DNA of 64,000 nt, taken from Janibacter cremeus. GTDB lineage: Bacteria; Actinomycetota; Actinomycetes; Actinomycetales; Dermatophilaceae. Below the pieces are notes generated by a model. It saw nothing but the letters and a program-made list of their open reading frames with translations, was not told where the DNA came from and made no database searches. Where the stretch lies: the NCBI RefSeq assembly GCF_029395675.1, contig NZ_CP115184.1:2232001-2296000 (forward strand). The letters are read 5' to 3'. The stretch's first letter is position 1; each line of letters starts with the position of its first letter. This document shows, one piece after another, positions 55,667-63,237 of the stretch. The position numbers and the translations under genes were made by a program.

Positions 55667-56236
55667 ATGAGCACCACGAGCACCACGCCGTCCACCTCGG
55701 GCCCCACCGCCCTGCCGTCCGTCTCCCGGGCGCGCACCGTTCCGGCCGAGGACCTGGAGGCGATGCTCGCGACGGATGACGACGTGGTCGAGACCGCGCT
55801 CATCCCCACCCTCGCCTTCCGTGACGCCGTCGAGGAGTCCGCCTCCCCCGGCAAGGACCCGGTCGCGTCCACGACGCAGGCCGTCGGCGCCACGACCGCG
55901 GCCCGGGTGGCCACCGTCCCGACGATCGACGCCGCCCCGGCCGAGGCCGAGACCGTGCCGGAGAGTGACCTCGAGCGGGTCGTCCCCCCGGTCGGACACA
56001 GCCTGCGCAGCCGTCACGCGTCGCCCGAGTCCATCGCGGCGGTCCGCCGCAACCTCATCGCCGTCTGTTGCGTCGTCGTCTCCGTGGTCGCCATCGGCAT
56101 CGCCGTCGGCCTCGTCGGGGGCTGGATGGCCATCGCGGCCTACGCGCTGCTCGTCGTCGTCGCGGCCGCTGCGCTGCGCCGCGCCAACGCGCGCTACGCC
56201 CCCCGCCACAGCCGTTACACCGCACGTCACGCCTGA
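55667..56236 (+). CDS. Hypothetical protein with two C-terminal membrane helices
   Basis: 189 residues. The first 120 are low-complexity, Thr/Ser/Ala/Glu-rich and probably disordered; two helices follow (LIAVCCVVVSVVAIGIAVGLVGG and MAIAAYALLVVVAAAALRRANARY), with a His/Arg-rich tail. No family is recognised. Transcription probably ends at the strong hairpin 14 bp after the stop. Confidence 0.6.
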   Translation: MSTTSTTPSTSGPTALPSVSRARTVPAEDLEAMLATDDDVVETALIPTLAFRDAVEESASPGKDPVASTTQAVGATTAARVATVPTIDAAPAEAETVPESDLERVVPPVGHSLRSRHASPESIAAVRRNLIAVCCVVVSVVAIGIAVGLVGGWMAIAAYALLVVVAAAALRRANARYAPRHSRYTARHA

Positions 56237-56249
56237 GCCCCGGCAGGGC

Positions 56250-56291
56250 ACGAAGGGGGACCCCATCGCTCTCGGTGGGGTCCCCCTTCGT
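56250..56291. terminator. Long perfect hairpin terminator
   Basis: Sixteen-base arms ACGAAGGGGGACCCCA (56250-56265) and TGGGGTCCCCCTTCGT (56276-56291) pair perfectly and can extend by three further pairs into a four-base CTCT loop. It sits between convergent genes and each arm contains the over-represented word CGAAGGGGG. Confidence 0.85.
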
Positions 56292-56325
56292 CCGTCGGGG
56301 GTGGCGCAGGGGCACTGCCCCGGCG

Positions 56326-57105
56326 TCACCGGATGAGGTCCGCTACCGCGACCGGCGGTGCGCCGAGGACCTCCTCCGCCCGCAGGACGGCCGCGGTGCG
56401 CGACGACACGTCGAGCCGCTCGAAGATGTCCCGCAGGTGGGTGCGGACGGTGCCCTCCGAGATCCCGAGTCGACGACCGATCTGGTGGTTGGTGCGCCCG
56501 AGTCGGACGTGGCCCAGGATGTCGACCTGGCGCCGGGTGAGCCCGGGAGTCGTGTGCTGCGCCGCCTGACCGCGCGCGAAGGCCCGGGCGATGTGCGGTC
56601 GCAGCAGCTGCAGGTAGAAGCGATCCCGCTCGGTGAAGCCCGACCCTCGCCCTCGGCTGAAGAGCAGGCGCAGCGTGCGTCCCGGGCCGCCGTCGGGCAG
56701 CACCATCATCATCTCGTGCTCCACGGGGAACTGCGCGAGGTACTCGACGTACATGGGCGAGGCGTGGTACTCGCGATCGGACTCCACGTCCCCGGTCAGC
56801 GTCACCGACGCCAGGTCGCCGGTGCGGTCGCACAGGCTGCACGGTGACCTCCAGTAGTGCTGCCAGAACGGATCGTCCTCGGCATCCGCCTGCGCAGGGA
56901 AGAGGGTCGTCCGGACCCCGTCGTACTCCTGCTGCCAGGCGTGCGCGCGGGCCACCGAGTCCATCCGGTTGAAGCTGATGAGGTCACAGGGGGCCAGCTG
57001 GTAGAGAGCCTCCAGGAGCGGGGTCGGCAACCCGACCTCACCGGTCACCACCTGCAGTGGCTCAGCCATGAGCAGGAGGTCGCCCTCGGTCGTCAGTGTG
57101 CTCAT
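56326..57105 (-). CDS. LuxR-family transcriptional regulator
   Basis: 259 residues from the ATG at 57103-57105. The C-terminal HTH is TRRQVDILGHVRLGRTNHQIGRRLGISEGTVRTHLRDIFERLDVSSRTAAVLRA (about 190-245), the NarL/LuxR effector. The N-terminal domain holds CDLIS and SPCSLCDRTGD, three Cys that might bind metal or sense redox, plus a GAF-like pattern; it lacks an obvious receiver domain. Divergent from a secreted cupin, which it may control. Confidence 0.87.
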   Translation of the reverse strand: MSTLTTEGDLLLMAEPLQVVTGEVGLPTPLLEALYQLAPCDLISFNRMDSVARAHAWQQEYDGVRTTLFPAQADAEDDPFWQHYWRSPCSLCDRTGDLASVTLTGDVESDREYHASPMYVEYLAQFPVEHEMMMVLPDGGPGRTLRLLFSRGRGSGFTERDRFYLQLLRPHIARAFARGQAAQHTTPGLTRRQVDILGHVRLGRTNHQIGRRLGISEGTVRTHLRDIFERLDVSSRTAAVLRAEEVLGAPPVAVADLIR

Positions 57106-57217
57106 GCCGCGCCTCCCCACGAGTGCCCCACCACTTTTCAGTGTCCTCCTCGCGCCGGTCCGGCACCACGCAATTCCGCAGATGGTGCGCCGACCGGCAC
57201 AGGCGCACGCTCGAAGA

Positions 57218-57236
57218 GCGATGCACGGTGCGTCGC
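57218..57236 (+). promoter_or_regulatory. Palindrome upstream of cupin gene
   Basis: GCGATGCAC-G-GTGCGTCGC pairs at eight of nine positions, 23 bp before the cupin ATG in the divergent LuxR/cupin region. A second repeat GCACCA/TGGTGC lies at 57163-57168 and 57183-57188. Either could be the LuxR-family operator. Confidence 0.4.
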
Positions 57237-57258
57237 TCGGGAAGCAAGGGACACGATC

Positions 57259-57816
57259 ATGAACAGGCACAGTCCAACCAAGGGCATCATCACCGCCGCG
57301 GCGCTCGTCGGGCTCGTGCTATCGGGGGCCACCTCCGCCCAGGCGCGCGAACCGGAGCTCCACGGCATCGACCCTCCCCCGCCGTCGGTGGTGGCCGCGG
57401 GTGTCGCTGCGGCGGCCTACGACGCCTCGCTCGGCCAGAGCGGCGCCGCAGCCGCGCCGAGTCACCGGGTCGAGCTCGTGGCCAAGGGGTCGGCGAGAAG
57501 CAACCGCACCACCGTCGCGGCGAAGATCCACATCCCGCCGGGCGGCGGTGTGGACTGGCACACGCACCCCGGGCAGGTGTACGTCATCGTCGCAGGGGGC
57601 GGGGAGCTGACCCTTCTCACCACGGGCTGCCGGCGGCTGAGCCAGCCCACGGGTACGGCCTTCCAGCCGCCCCGGTCGGCGCACACGGCCCGCAACTACT
57701 CGGACGAGCCGTTGACGCTCGTGGCGACCTTCGACATCCGTGGCCCGAAGCCGACCGTCATGGTCGATCCGGGACGGGACGCGCAGCTGGACGAGCGGTG
57801 CGGCCTCGAGGAGTGA
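57259..57816 (+). CDS. Secreted cupin-domain protein
   Basis: 185 residues. A Sec signal peptide (IITAAALVGLVLSGATSAQA, cut near residue 29) precedes a linker and a cupin barrel: IHIPPGGGVDWHTHPGQVYVIVAGGGELTL is cupin motif 1 with the metal-binding His-x-His and FQPPRSAHTARNYSDEPLTLVATF is motif 2. It likely binds a metal outside the membrane; function unknown. A pair of cysteines (CRRLS... and DERCGLEE) may form a disulfide. Divergent from luxR. Confidence 0.87.
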   Translation: MNRHSPTKGIITAAALVGLVLSGATSAQAREPELHGIDPPPPSVVAAGVAAAAYDASLGQSGAAAAPSHRVELVAKGSARSNRTTVAAKIHIPPGGGVDWHTHPGQVYVIVAGGGELTLLTTGCRRLSQPTGTAFQPPRSAHTARNYSDEPLTLVATFDIRGPKPTVMVDPGRDAQLDERCGLEE

Positions 57817-57828
57817 GCCGGTTACGAC

Positions 57829-57918
57829 GGGGCCTCGTCAGCTGCTCGGCAGCGCGGCGGGGCCTCGTCGGCTGCCCGGGCAGCCCCGGCAGGGGCCCTC
57901 GTCAGCTGCTCAGCAGCG
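57829..57918. repeat. Three imperfect tandem copies overlapping a gene 3' end
   Basis: Copies at 57829-57854, 57859-57884 and 57892-57918 share GGGGCCTCGTCAGCTGCTC followed by GGCAGC or AGCAGC, with spacing of 30 and 33 bp. The rightmost copy covers the last codons and TGA of the minus-strand flavoprotein gene (57902); the other two fill the gap to the convergent cupin gene. Each copy contains a CAGCTGCT...GCAGC self-complementary part. Confidence 0.75.
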
Positions 57919-58396
57919 CGGAGAGGGTGCCGCCCAGCTCGGTGGCGCGGTCGGTGGCGTCCTCGTCGACGTCGCCGAGGACCTCGAGGACCTCCGCCGC
58001 CTGCTTCCACTCCAGCGCCGAGACGATCGAGGTAACCGCGCGGACGGCGCCGGTGACGTCGTAGCGGCCGTGGACCCACAGCCCGAAGGGCCGCTTGGCG
58101 GTCGGCCCGGCCTGTCCCTCCCCCGCGCCCCCGGAGTCGTCGAGGGCGCCGCCGACCTGGAGGAAGGTCGAGTCGAAGAAGTGCTTGAGCGCCCCGGACA
58201 TGTAGCCGAAGTTCGCCGGCGTCCCGAGCAGGTAGCCGTCGGCGGCGAGGACGTCGTCGGCGGTGGCCTCGAGCGCGGGGATCACCTCCACCTCCACCCC
58301 CTCGATGTCGGGGTGTCGCGCGCCCTCGAGCGCCGCGTCGAGCAGCGCCTTGGTCGAGCGGGTCGGGCTGTGGTGGACGACGAGCAGGCGTGCCAT
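57902..58396 (-). CDS. Flavodoxin-like NAD(P)H-dependent oxidoreductase
   Basis: 164 residues. RLLVVHHSPTRSTKALLDAALEGA at the start is the FMN-phosphate loop (SPTRST), GYLLGTPANFGYMSGALKHFFDST is the second flavin loop, and FGLWVHGRYDVTGA the third. It fits flavodoxin/NADPH-dependent FMN reductases of the WrbA/Fld type. Electron partner unknown. The C-terminal SALLSS and stop lie in the tandem repeat described above. Confidence 0.85.
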   Translation of the reverse strand: MARLLVVHHSPTRSTKALLDAALEGARHPDIEGVEVEVIPALEATADDVLAADGYLLGTPANFGYMSGALKHFFDSTFLQVGGALDDSGGAGEGQAGPTAKRPFGLWVHGRYDVTGAVRAVTSIVSALEWKQAAEVLEVLGDVDEDATDRATELGGTLSALLSS

Positions 58397-58562
58397 GCCT
58401 CCATCGTGCCCTCTGTCGCGCCGTCGGTCGAGGACGGAGCGGGCGAAGGGGGCGGGTGTGGCCCGGCTCAGGCCGAAGCCCGCACTGTGCACCCGGGTGA
58501 CGGCTGCAACCGGTCGTGCGGGCTTTGCGCCAAGGGCCGCCCCGCGTCCTTCGACCGCGAAG

Positions 58563-60851
58563 TCAGGACAGCACGACGATGGCGATCGGCACGCACGCCA
58601 GGAGGACGACGAGCGTGTCCCCCAGCCGCCACGGGGCCCGGGTCGCCCAGGTCCGGCGCCCGGCCGAGGCGAACCCGCGCGCGTCCATCGCGACCGCGAG
58701 GGTCGCGGCCGAGCCGAGCGAGCGCAGCAACATCCCCATCGTGGAGGACCACAGGTACGCGACCACGCTGCGCGGGTGCCGCCAGCTGACGCCCCGGCCC
58801 CGCAGCCGTCGCGCCCAGCCGACCTCGGTCCACGCCGCCCCGAAGGACTGGATCCGTTGCAGGGCAGCACCGATGGCCACGACCGGCCGGGGTGGCAGCC
58901 GCAGGCGCTGGCCGAGGTGGTCGGCGAGGTCGTCGGGGTCGATGAAGGCGAGGGTGATCGCCGACGGCACGACGATGACGAGCATGCGCGTCGCCGCCGA
59001 GAGCGCGTCGCCGACGTCCTGGGTGCCGAGCAGCCACGTCGACCAACCGACGCCGAGGCCGCCGAGCAGCGCGGGCACGAGGCGGATCGCCAGACCACGC
59101 CAGCGGCCGGCGACGGTCCAGCCGCGTCCGGTGCCGGGGATGTTCGCGAGGCCGACGAGTGCGCCGAGCGTGAGGAAGGCGAGGACGACGAGCGACGTCC
59201 GCCACCCCGGCGAGAGCACCGCCGCGACGATCGGCAGGGCGGCAGCGGCGAAGAGGGACAGCGGCCCGCACGCCGAGAGCACGGCCCGCGGGCGTGGCGG
59301 CGCCTCGCGCGGCGGCGGGGGCAGGACCGTGTGCACCTCGTCCGCGAGCCGGACGAGGTCGGGGTCGTGCGTCGCGGTGACGACCGCCCCGCCCCGCTCA
59401 CGGTGGGCGGCCAGCAGTCCGACGACGGCCGCCCAGGTGCCGCGGTCCTGCCCGACCGTGGGCTCGTCGGCGAGGACGACCCCGGGGCCGTGGGCCAGTG
59501 CCGCGGCAACCGCCAGGCGGCGCTGCTCACCACCGGAGAGCGTCTGCGGGTCGGCCCGCTCCAGGTGGGCCAGGCCGAGCGCCTCGAGGAGGTGACGGGC
59601 CCGTTCTTCGTCCTGCGTGCCGAGTGTGCGGCCGGTGAGCATGACCTCTTCGAGGACGGTGCGCGCGAGCAGCGCGCTGGAGCTCCACTGCGGGACCCAG
59701 CCGAGGCGGCCGGCGACCTCCTCGGCCGGCAGGTCCGCGACGTCGCGCCCGTCGTGCGTCACCACCCGGCCTGACGAAGGGGGCAGCAGCCCGGCCGTCG
59801 CCGCCAGCCAGGTGCTCTTGCCGCCGCCGCTGGGCCCGACGAGCGCGGTGGTCCGGCCTGCGGTGGCGGTGAGGGTCTCGTCCGTGGCCAGGGCGGTCAT
59901 GACCTCCGTGCTGCCGTCGAGGCGGGTACGACGCCGCTCGACGCGCAACGGCTCGGCGGTGACGAGGGCGGTGCCCGCGGGCTGCGGCCGGTGCACCGGC
60001 CCGAGGTCGATGGCCGCCGGCTCCGGCGCAGGGGCACCCGGGACCCAGATGCCGCCGGCCACGAGCTCGTCGTGGTGCTCGGTGAGCACCCGTCCCGGGG
60101 CGCCGTCGTGGCGGATGCGGCCGTCGACGTCGAGGACGACGATCCGGTCGACGAGGTCGACCCAGGGCCCGATGCGGTGCTCGACGAGGACGGTGGTCAG
60201 CCCCTCGCCGGCGGCGATGACGGCATCGCGTACCTCCGCGCCGGTCGCATCGTCGAGCATCGCGGTCGGCTCGTCGAGCAGCAGCAGGGACGGTCGCAGC
60301 GCGAGGGCCCCGGCGAGGGCGAGGCGCTGGGTCTGCCCGCCCGAGAGGGTGTGGGTCGGCGTGTCCAGCGGCAGGTGGCCCAGGCCGACCCTCTCGAGCG
60401 CAGCCGTCACGCGCGGTGGCATCTCCTCCGCGGGCAGGGCGATGTTCTCCAGGCCGAAGGCGACGTCGCGGCCGACCGTGGCGGCGACGGTGCCGGAGCC
60501 GGGCTCCTGCAGGACCAGCCCGACCGACCCCGGCCGCTCGCCCGGTGCGTGCCCGTCGAGGCGCACGGTGCCGGAGAGGTCTCCCGAGTCGACGGTGAGC
60601 AGCAGACCCGCGAGGGCCCGCAGCAGGGTGGACTTGCCCGACCCGCTCGGGCCGACGAGCAGCACCCGCTGGCCCGCGGGCACGGTCAGGTCGAGGTCGC
60701 GCAGCACCGGCTCCCGACGGCCCATCGGGCGCCAGGTCAGGCCGCGGACCTCGACCGCACCGCCCTCGACGGGTGGGGGTGTGCGCGCGGAGGACTCCTC
60801 GGCGGGCACACCCCCACCCGGCGGAGCGGGCGGGCGACGTGTCACGGTCAC
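58563..60851 (-). CDS. ECF transporter energising protein: two ATPases fused to EcfT
   Basis: 762 residues combining three subunits. ATPase 1 (about 30-260) has VGPSGSGKST, signature LSGGQTQRLALAGAL and [13 protein letters not shown]; ATPase 2 (about 295-500) has VGPSGGGKST, LSGGEQRRLAVAAAL and VVLADEPTVGQD. The C-terminal half is an EcfT-type membrane part with LAFIDPDDLADHLGQRLRLPPRPVVAIGAALQRIQSF and an A-R-G near DARGF. In most ECF systems these are separate genes. Starts at GTG 60851 (or 60845), five bases after the EcfS stop. Powers the thiamine/HMP-type S component upstream. Confidence 0.9.
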   Translation of the reverse strand: MTVTRRPPAPPGGGVPAEESSARTPPPVEGGAVEVRGLTWRPMGRREPVLRDLDLTVPAGQRVLLVGPSGSGKSTLLRALAGLLLTVDSGDLSGTVRLDGHAPGERPGSVGLVLQEPGSGTVAATVGRDVAFGLENIALPAEEMPPRVTAALERVGLGHLPLDTPTHTLSGGQTQRLALAGALALRPSLLLLDEPTAMLDDATGAEVRDAVIAAGEGLTTVLVEHRIGPWVDLVDRIVVLDVDGRIRHDGAPGRVLTEHHDELVAGGIWVPGAPAPEPAAIDLGPVHRPQPAGTALVTAEPLRVERRRTRLDGSTEVMTALATDETLTATAGRTTALVGPSGGGKSTWLAATAGLLPPSSGRVVTHDGRDVADLPAEEVAGRLGWVPQWSSSALLARTVLEEVMLTGRTLGTQDEERARHLLEALGLAHLERADPQTLSGGEQRRLAVAAALAHGPGVVLADEPTVGQDRGTWAAVVGLLAAHRERGGAVVTATHDPDLVRLADEVHTVLPPPPREAPPRPRAVLSACGPLSLFAAAALPIVAAVLSPGWRTSLVVLAFLTLGALVGLANIPGTGRGWTVAGRWRGLAIRLVPALLGGLGVGWSTWLLGTQDVGDALSAATRMLVIVVPSAITLAFIDPDDLADHLGQRLRLPPRPVVAIGAALQRIQSFGAAWTEVGWARRLRGRGVSWRHPRSVVAYLWSSTMGMLLRSLGSAATLAVAMDARGFASAGRRTWATRAPWRLGDTLVVLLACVPIAIVVLS

Positions 60852-60856
60852 CGCGG

Positions 60857-61501
60857 TCAGACCGCCCTCTGCTCCAGGACCTCCTGGCCCGGCGGGAAGG
60901 GGTTGAGCGCGCCGGCTCGGGCGAGCGCCCGGGTGAGCAGCCAGCCACCGAGGCCGGCGATGACGATGCCGGAGACGACCATGAGCGGCAGGTAGGCCAG
61001 CTTCCACGTCCAGGTCCAGTCGGGGAAGTAGGTCCCGATCTCGTAGAGCCACTCCAGCGGCGCCGAGAGGGCACCGGACAGGAGGGCGACCATCGGGCCG
61101 AAGGACGCGTAGGCGAAGATCGCGAAGGCCAGCTCGGCGCCGATGCCCTGGGCGAGGCCGGAGACGATCGTCGTCACGCCCCACTGGTTGCCGAAGAGCG
61201 CGGAGACGGTCGCGGCGATGAGCTCGCAGGCCAGGGCCGCGCCGGGACGGCGGATGACGAGCCCCCCGACGATGCCGGCGATGAACCAGAAGCCGACGAA
61301 GAGACCGAAGAGCGGCTGGAAGGCCAGTCCGAGCGCGGAGATCGGGCCGTTGTAGAGGAGGCCGTAGCCCCAGTAGGCGACGCCGAAGGCGACGCCGAGG
61401 AAGGCGACGGTCAGCAGGTCGACGGTGCGCCAGCCCATCAACGGACGGGTGGCGCGGACGGTGCCGGCACGGACGTGGTCCGTCGGCTTGGTGGTGGTCA
61501 T
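60857..61501 (-). CDS. ECF transporter S component, YkoE-like (thiamine/HMP)
   Basis: 214 residues from the ATG at 61499-61501. About six helices, with FQPLFGLFVGFWFIAGIVGGLVIRRPGAALACELIAATVSALFGNQWG and QGIGAELAFAIFAYASFG, the conserved YkoE pattern. It provides substrate specificity and docks onto the fused ATPase/T protein downstream. The TPP riboswitch directly upstream identifies the substrate as thiamine or its pyrimidine precursor. Confidence 0.9.
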   Translation of the reverse strand: MTTTKPTDHVRAGTVRATRPLMGWRTVDLLTVAFLGVAFGVAYWGYGLLYNGPISALGLAFQPLFGLFVGFWFIAGIVGGLVIRRPGAALACELIAATVSALFGNQWGVTTIVSGLAQGIGAELAFAIFAYASFGPMVALLSGALSAPLEWLYEIGTYFPDWTWTWKLAYLPLMVVSGIVIAGLGGWLLTRALARAGALNPFPPGQEVLEQRAV

Positions 61502-61510
61502 GTGGGTGCT

Positions 61511-61543
61511 TCTCCTGTGTCGATGAACCCACAGGGAGGGTTC
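61511..61543 (-). promoter_or_regulatory. Alternative hairpins at the riboswitch-controlled ribosome site
   Basis: On the transcript, CCUGUG pairs with CACAGG, which runs into the AGGAGA ribosome site (61511-61516); the competing hairpin GAACCC-(7)-GGGUUC (61525-61543) uses the same CUGUG bases in its loop and stem. The two cannot coexist, as expected of a translational switch. Not folded computationally. Confidence 0.55.
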
Positions 61544-61603
61544 CCGTCGCCGATGACCGCGGCCCGGGGACCTCGGCATCGACGAGGGCCCTTGAGACTC
61601 GAC

Positions 61604-61685
61604 TCCCTACGCCGGTGCGAACCGGATCAGGTACGAGGGTCTGCGGTTGCCCGCACTCTCAGCGCTGTGCGCTCCCCTGTCGTGC
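61604..61685 (-). ncRNA. TPP (thiamine pyrophosphate) riboswitch
   Basis: Read on the minus strand, the element has the THI-box blocks in order: GGGGAGC (P1 side), GCTGAGAG (rc of 61656-61663), ACCCTCGTACCTGATCCGG (CCTGATCCGG at 61622-61631) and GCGTAGGGA (61604-61612) closing the stem. These are the conserved pyrimidine- and pyrophosphate-binding segments. It lies about 100 bases before the YkoE start and would lower translation when TPP is plentiful. Confidence 0.95.
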
Positions 61686-61810
61686 CCCTCCAGCATACCC
61701 GCTGTGCGCGCGATGGCCAGTGCTCGCGGCCCGTCCTGTGGCAGTGTTGTGCACGACGAGTACTTGGCGCGGCACCCGCTGCGCCTTCCCGAGACGAAGG
61801 GACGACCGAC

Positions 61811-62152
61811 GTGGGCAACATGGTCTGGAAGCTGCTCGGCACGGGGTCGGCGATCGTCGCCGGCATCGTGTCGAAGAAGGTCATCACGATCATCTGGAAG
61901 AAGGCCGGTCACGACTCCGAGATCGACCCGACCAATCCGGACATCCCGTTCCGCGAGGCGCTGGCCTACGCGGCCCTGGCGGGGGTGGCAGCAGGTCTGG
62001 CCAGGACCTTCACCACCCGCCAGGCAGCGGCGATCTACCAGCGCTCGGCGGGCCACCTGCCCAAGCCGATGCGCGAGGACATCGAGGAGGAGCTGAGCGA
62101 AGGCGGTCGCAACGCCGACGAGATCAGCAAGCACAGCCGCAAGCGCTCCTGA
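61811..62152 (+). CDS. DUF4235 membrane protein
   Basis: 113 residues from the GTG at 61811, which has GAAGGGA at good distance. MVWKLLGTGSAIVAGIVSKKVITIIWKKAGHD is a first helix with the DUF4235 lysine-rich end, and EALAYAALAGVAAGLARTFTTRQAAAIYQRSAGHLP the second. A C-terminal acidic/basic tail follows. Function unknown. It lies one base from the quinone oxidoreductase start, so probably co-transcribed. Confidence 0.85.
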   Translation: MGNMVWKLLGTGSAIVAGIVSKKVITIIWKKAGHDSEIDPTNPDIPFREALAYAALAGVAAGLARTFTTRQAAAIYQRSAGHLPKPMREDIEEELSEGGRNADEISKHSRKRS

Positions 62153-62153
62153 C

Positions 62154-63131
62154 GTGCGGGGCATCTCGATCACCAAGCCCGGGGACGCCGACGTCCTGCA
62201 GGCCACCGAGGTCGACGACCCCCGCCCGCAGTCGGGGCAGGTCGTCGTCGACACGGTCGCCGCGGGGGTCAACCGGGCCGACATCATGCAACGCAAGGGG
62301 CTCTACCCCCCGCCGAAGGGGGCCTCCCCCCTTCCCGGTCTGGAGGTCTCGGGCACGGTCCGCGAGGTCGGCCCCGACGTCGAGGGCTGGTCCGTCGGCG
62401 ACGAGGTCTGCGCGCTCGTCGACGGCGGCGGCTACGCCGAGCAGGTCCTCGTGCCGGCCGCCCAGCTGCTGCCGGTCCCCCGGGGTGTCTCCGTGCGCGA
62501 TGCGGCCGGGCTGCCCGAGGTGGCCTGCACGGTCTGGTCCAACGTCTTCATGACCGCGAACCTGCAGCCGGGTGAGGTCTTCCTCGTCCACGGCGGCTCC
62601 TCGGGCATCGGCACGATGGCGATCCAGCTGGCCAAGGCCGCCGGAGCCACGGTCGCCGTGACCGCCGGCACCGAGGAGAAGCTGGCCTTCTGTCGCGAGC
62701 TCGGCGCGGACATCGCGGTCAACTACCGCGAGCAGGACTTCGTCGAGGAGGTCCGGAGCGCGACCGACGGGCACGGCGCGGACGTCATCCTCGACGTCAT
62801 GGGCGCGAAGTACCTGCCCCGCAATGTCGACCTCCTGGCAACGAACGGCCGGCTGGTCGTCATCGGACTCATGGGCGGTCGCACGGGTGAGCTCGACCTC
62901 GGGAAGATGCTGAGCAAGCGTGCCGCCGTCATCGCGACCTCGCTGCGGGCCCGTCCGCCCGAGGAGAAGGCCACCATCGTCGCCGCCGTGCGCGAGCACG
63001 TGTGGCCACTCATCGACGACGGCGCTGTCCGCCCGATCATCCAGGGCACCCACCCGCTGGACCGGGCGGCCGACGCGCACCGTGAGCTCGAGGCCAGCGG
63101 CCACATCGGCAAGATCCTGCTCACCCCCTGA
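62154..63131 (+). CDS. NAD(P)H-quinone oxidoreductase (zeta-crystallin/PIG3-like)
   Basis: 325-residue medium-chain dehydrogenase without zinc ligands. The N-terminal part has VNRADIMQRKGLYPPPKGASPLPGLEVSG and VGDEVCALVDGGGYAEQVLVPA; the Rossmann motif is VFLVHGGSSGIGTMAIQLAKAAGATVAVTAGTEEKLAF; IILDVMGAKYLPRN-type segments and GKILLTP end it. It reduces quinones or enals with NADPH. Start GTG at 62154, one base after the DUF4235 stop. Its stop lies two bases before a three-copy repeat array. Confidence 0.9.
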   Translation: MRGISITKPGDADVLQATEVDDPRPQSGQVVVDTVAAGVNRADIMQRKGLYPPPKGASPLPGLEVSGTVREVGPDVEGWSVGDEVCALVDGGGYAEQVLVPAAQLLPVPRGVSVRDAAGLPEVACTVWSNVFMTANLQPGEVFLVHGGSSGIGTMAIQLAKAAGATVAVTAGTEEKLAFCRELGADIAVNYREQDFVEEVRSATDGHGADVILDVMGAKYLPRNVDLLATNGRLVVIGLMGGRTGELDLGKMLSKRAAVIATSLRARPPEEKATIVAAVREHVWPLIDDGAVRPIIQGTHPLDRAADAHRELEASGHIGKILLTP

Positions 63132-63133
63132 CG

Positions 63134-63237
63134 CGCAGGAGCCCAAGCAGTTGCGAGGTGGGCACCTCCCCCTTCGCAGGAGCCTAAGCAGTTGCGAGGT
63201 GGGCGCCTCCCCCTTCGCAGGAGCCTAAGCAGTTGCG
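63134..63237. repeat. Three-copy 22-bp repeat array between convergent genes (locus 2)
   Basis: Units at 63134-63155, 63175-63196 and 63216-63237, period exactly 41 bp, with core GAGCC[C/T]AAGCAGTTGCG and CGCAG...TTGCG ends. The first unit again has CCC and the others CCT, as at locus 1. Both 19-bp spacers form a small hairpin (AGGTG-GG-CACCT; AGGTG-GG-CGCCT with a G-T pair) followed by CCCCCTTCG. The third unit contains the stop codon of the minus-strand ABC gene. Confidence 0.9.
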
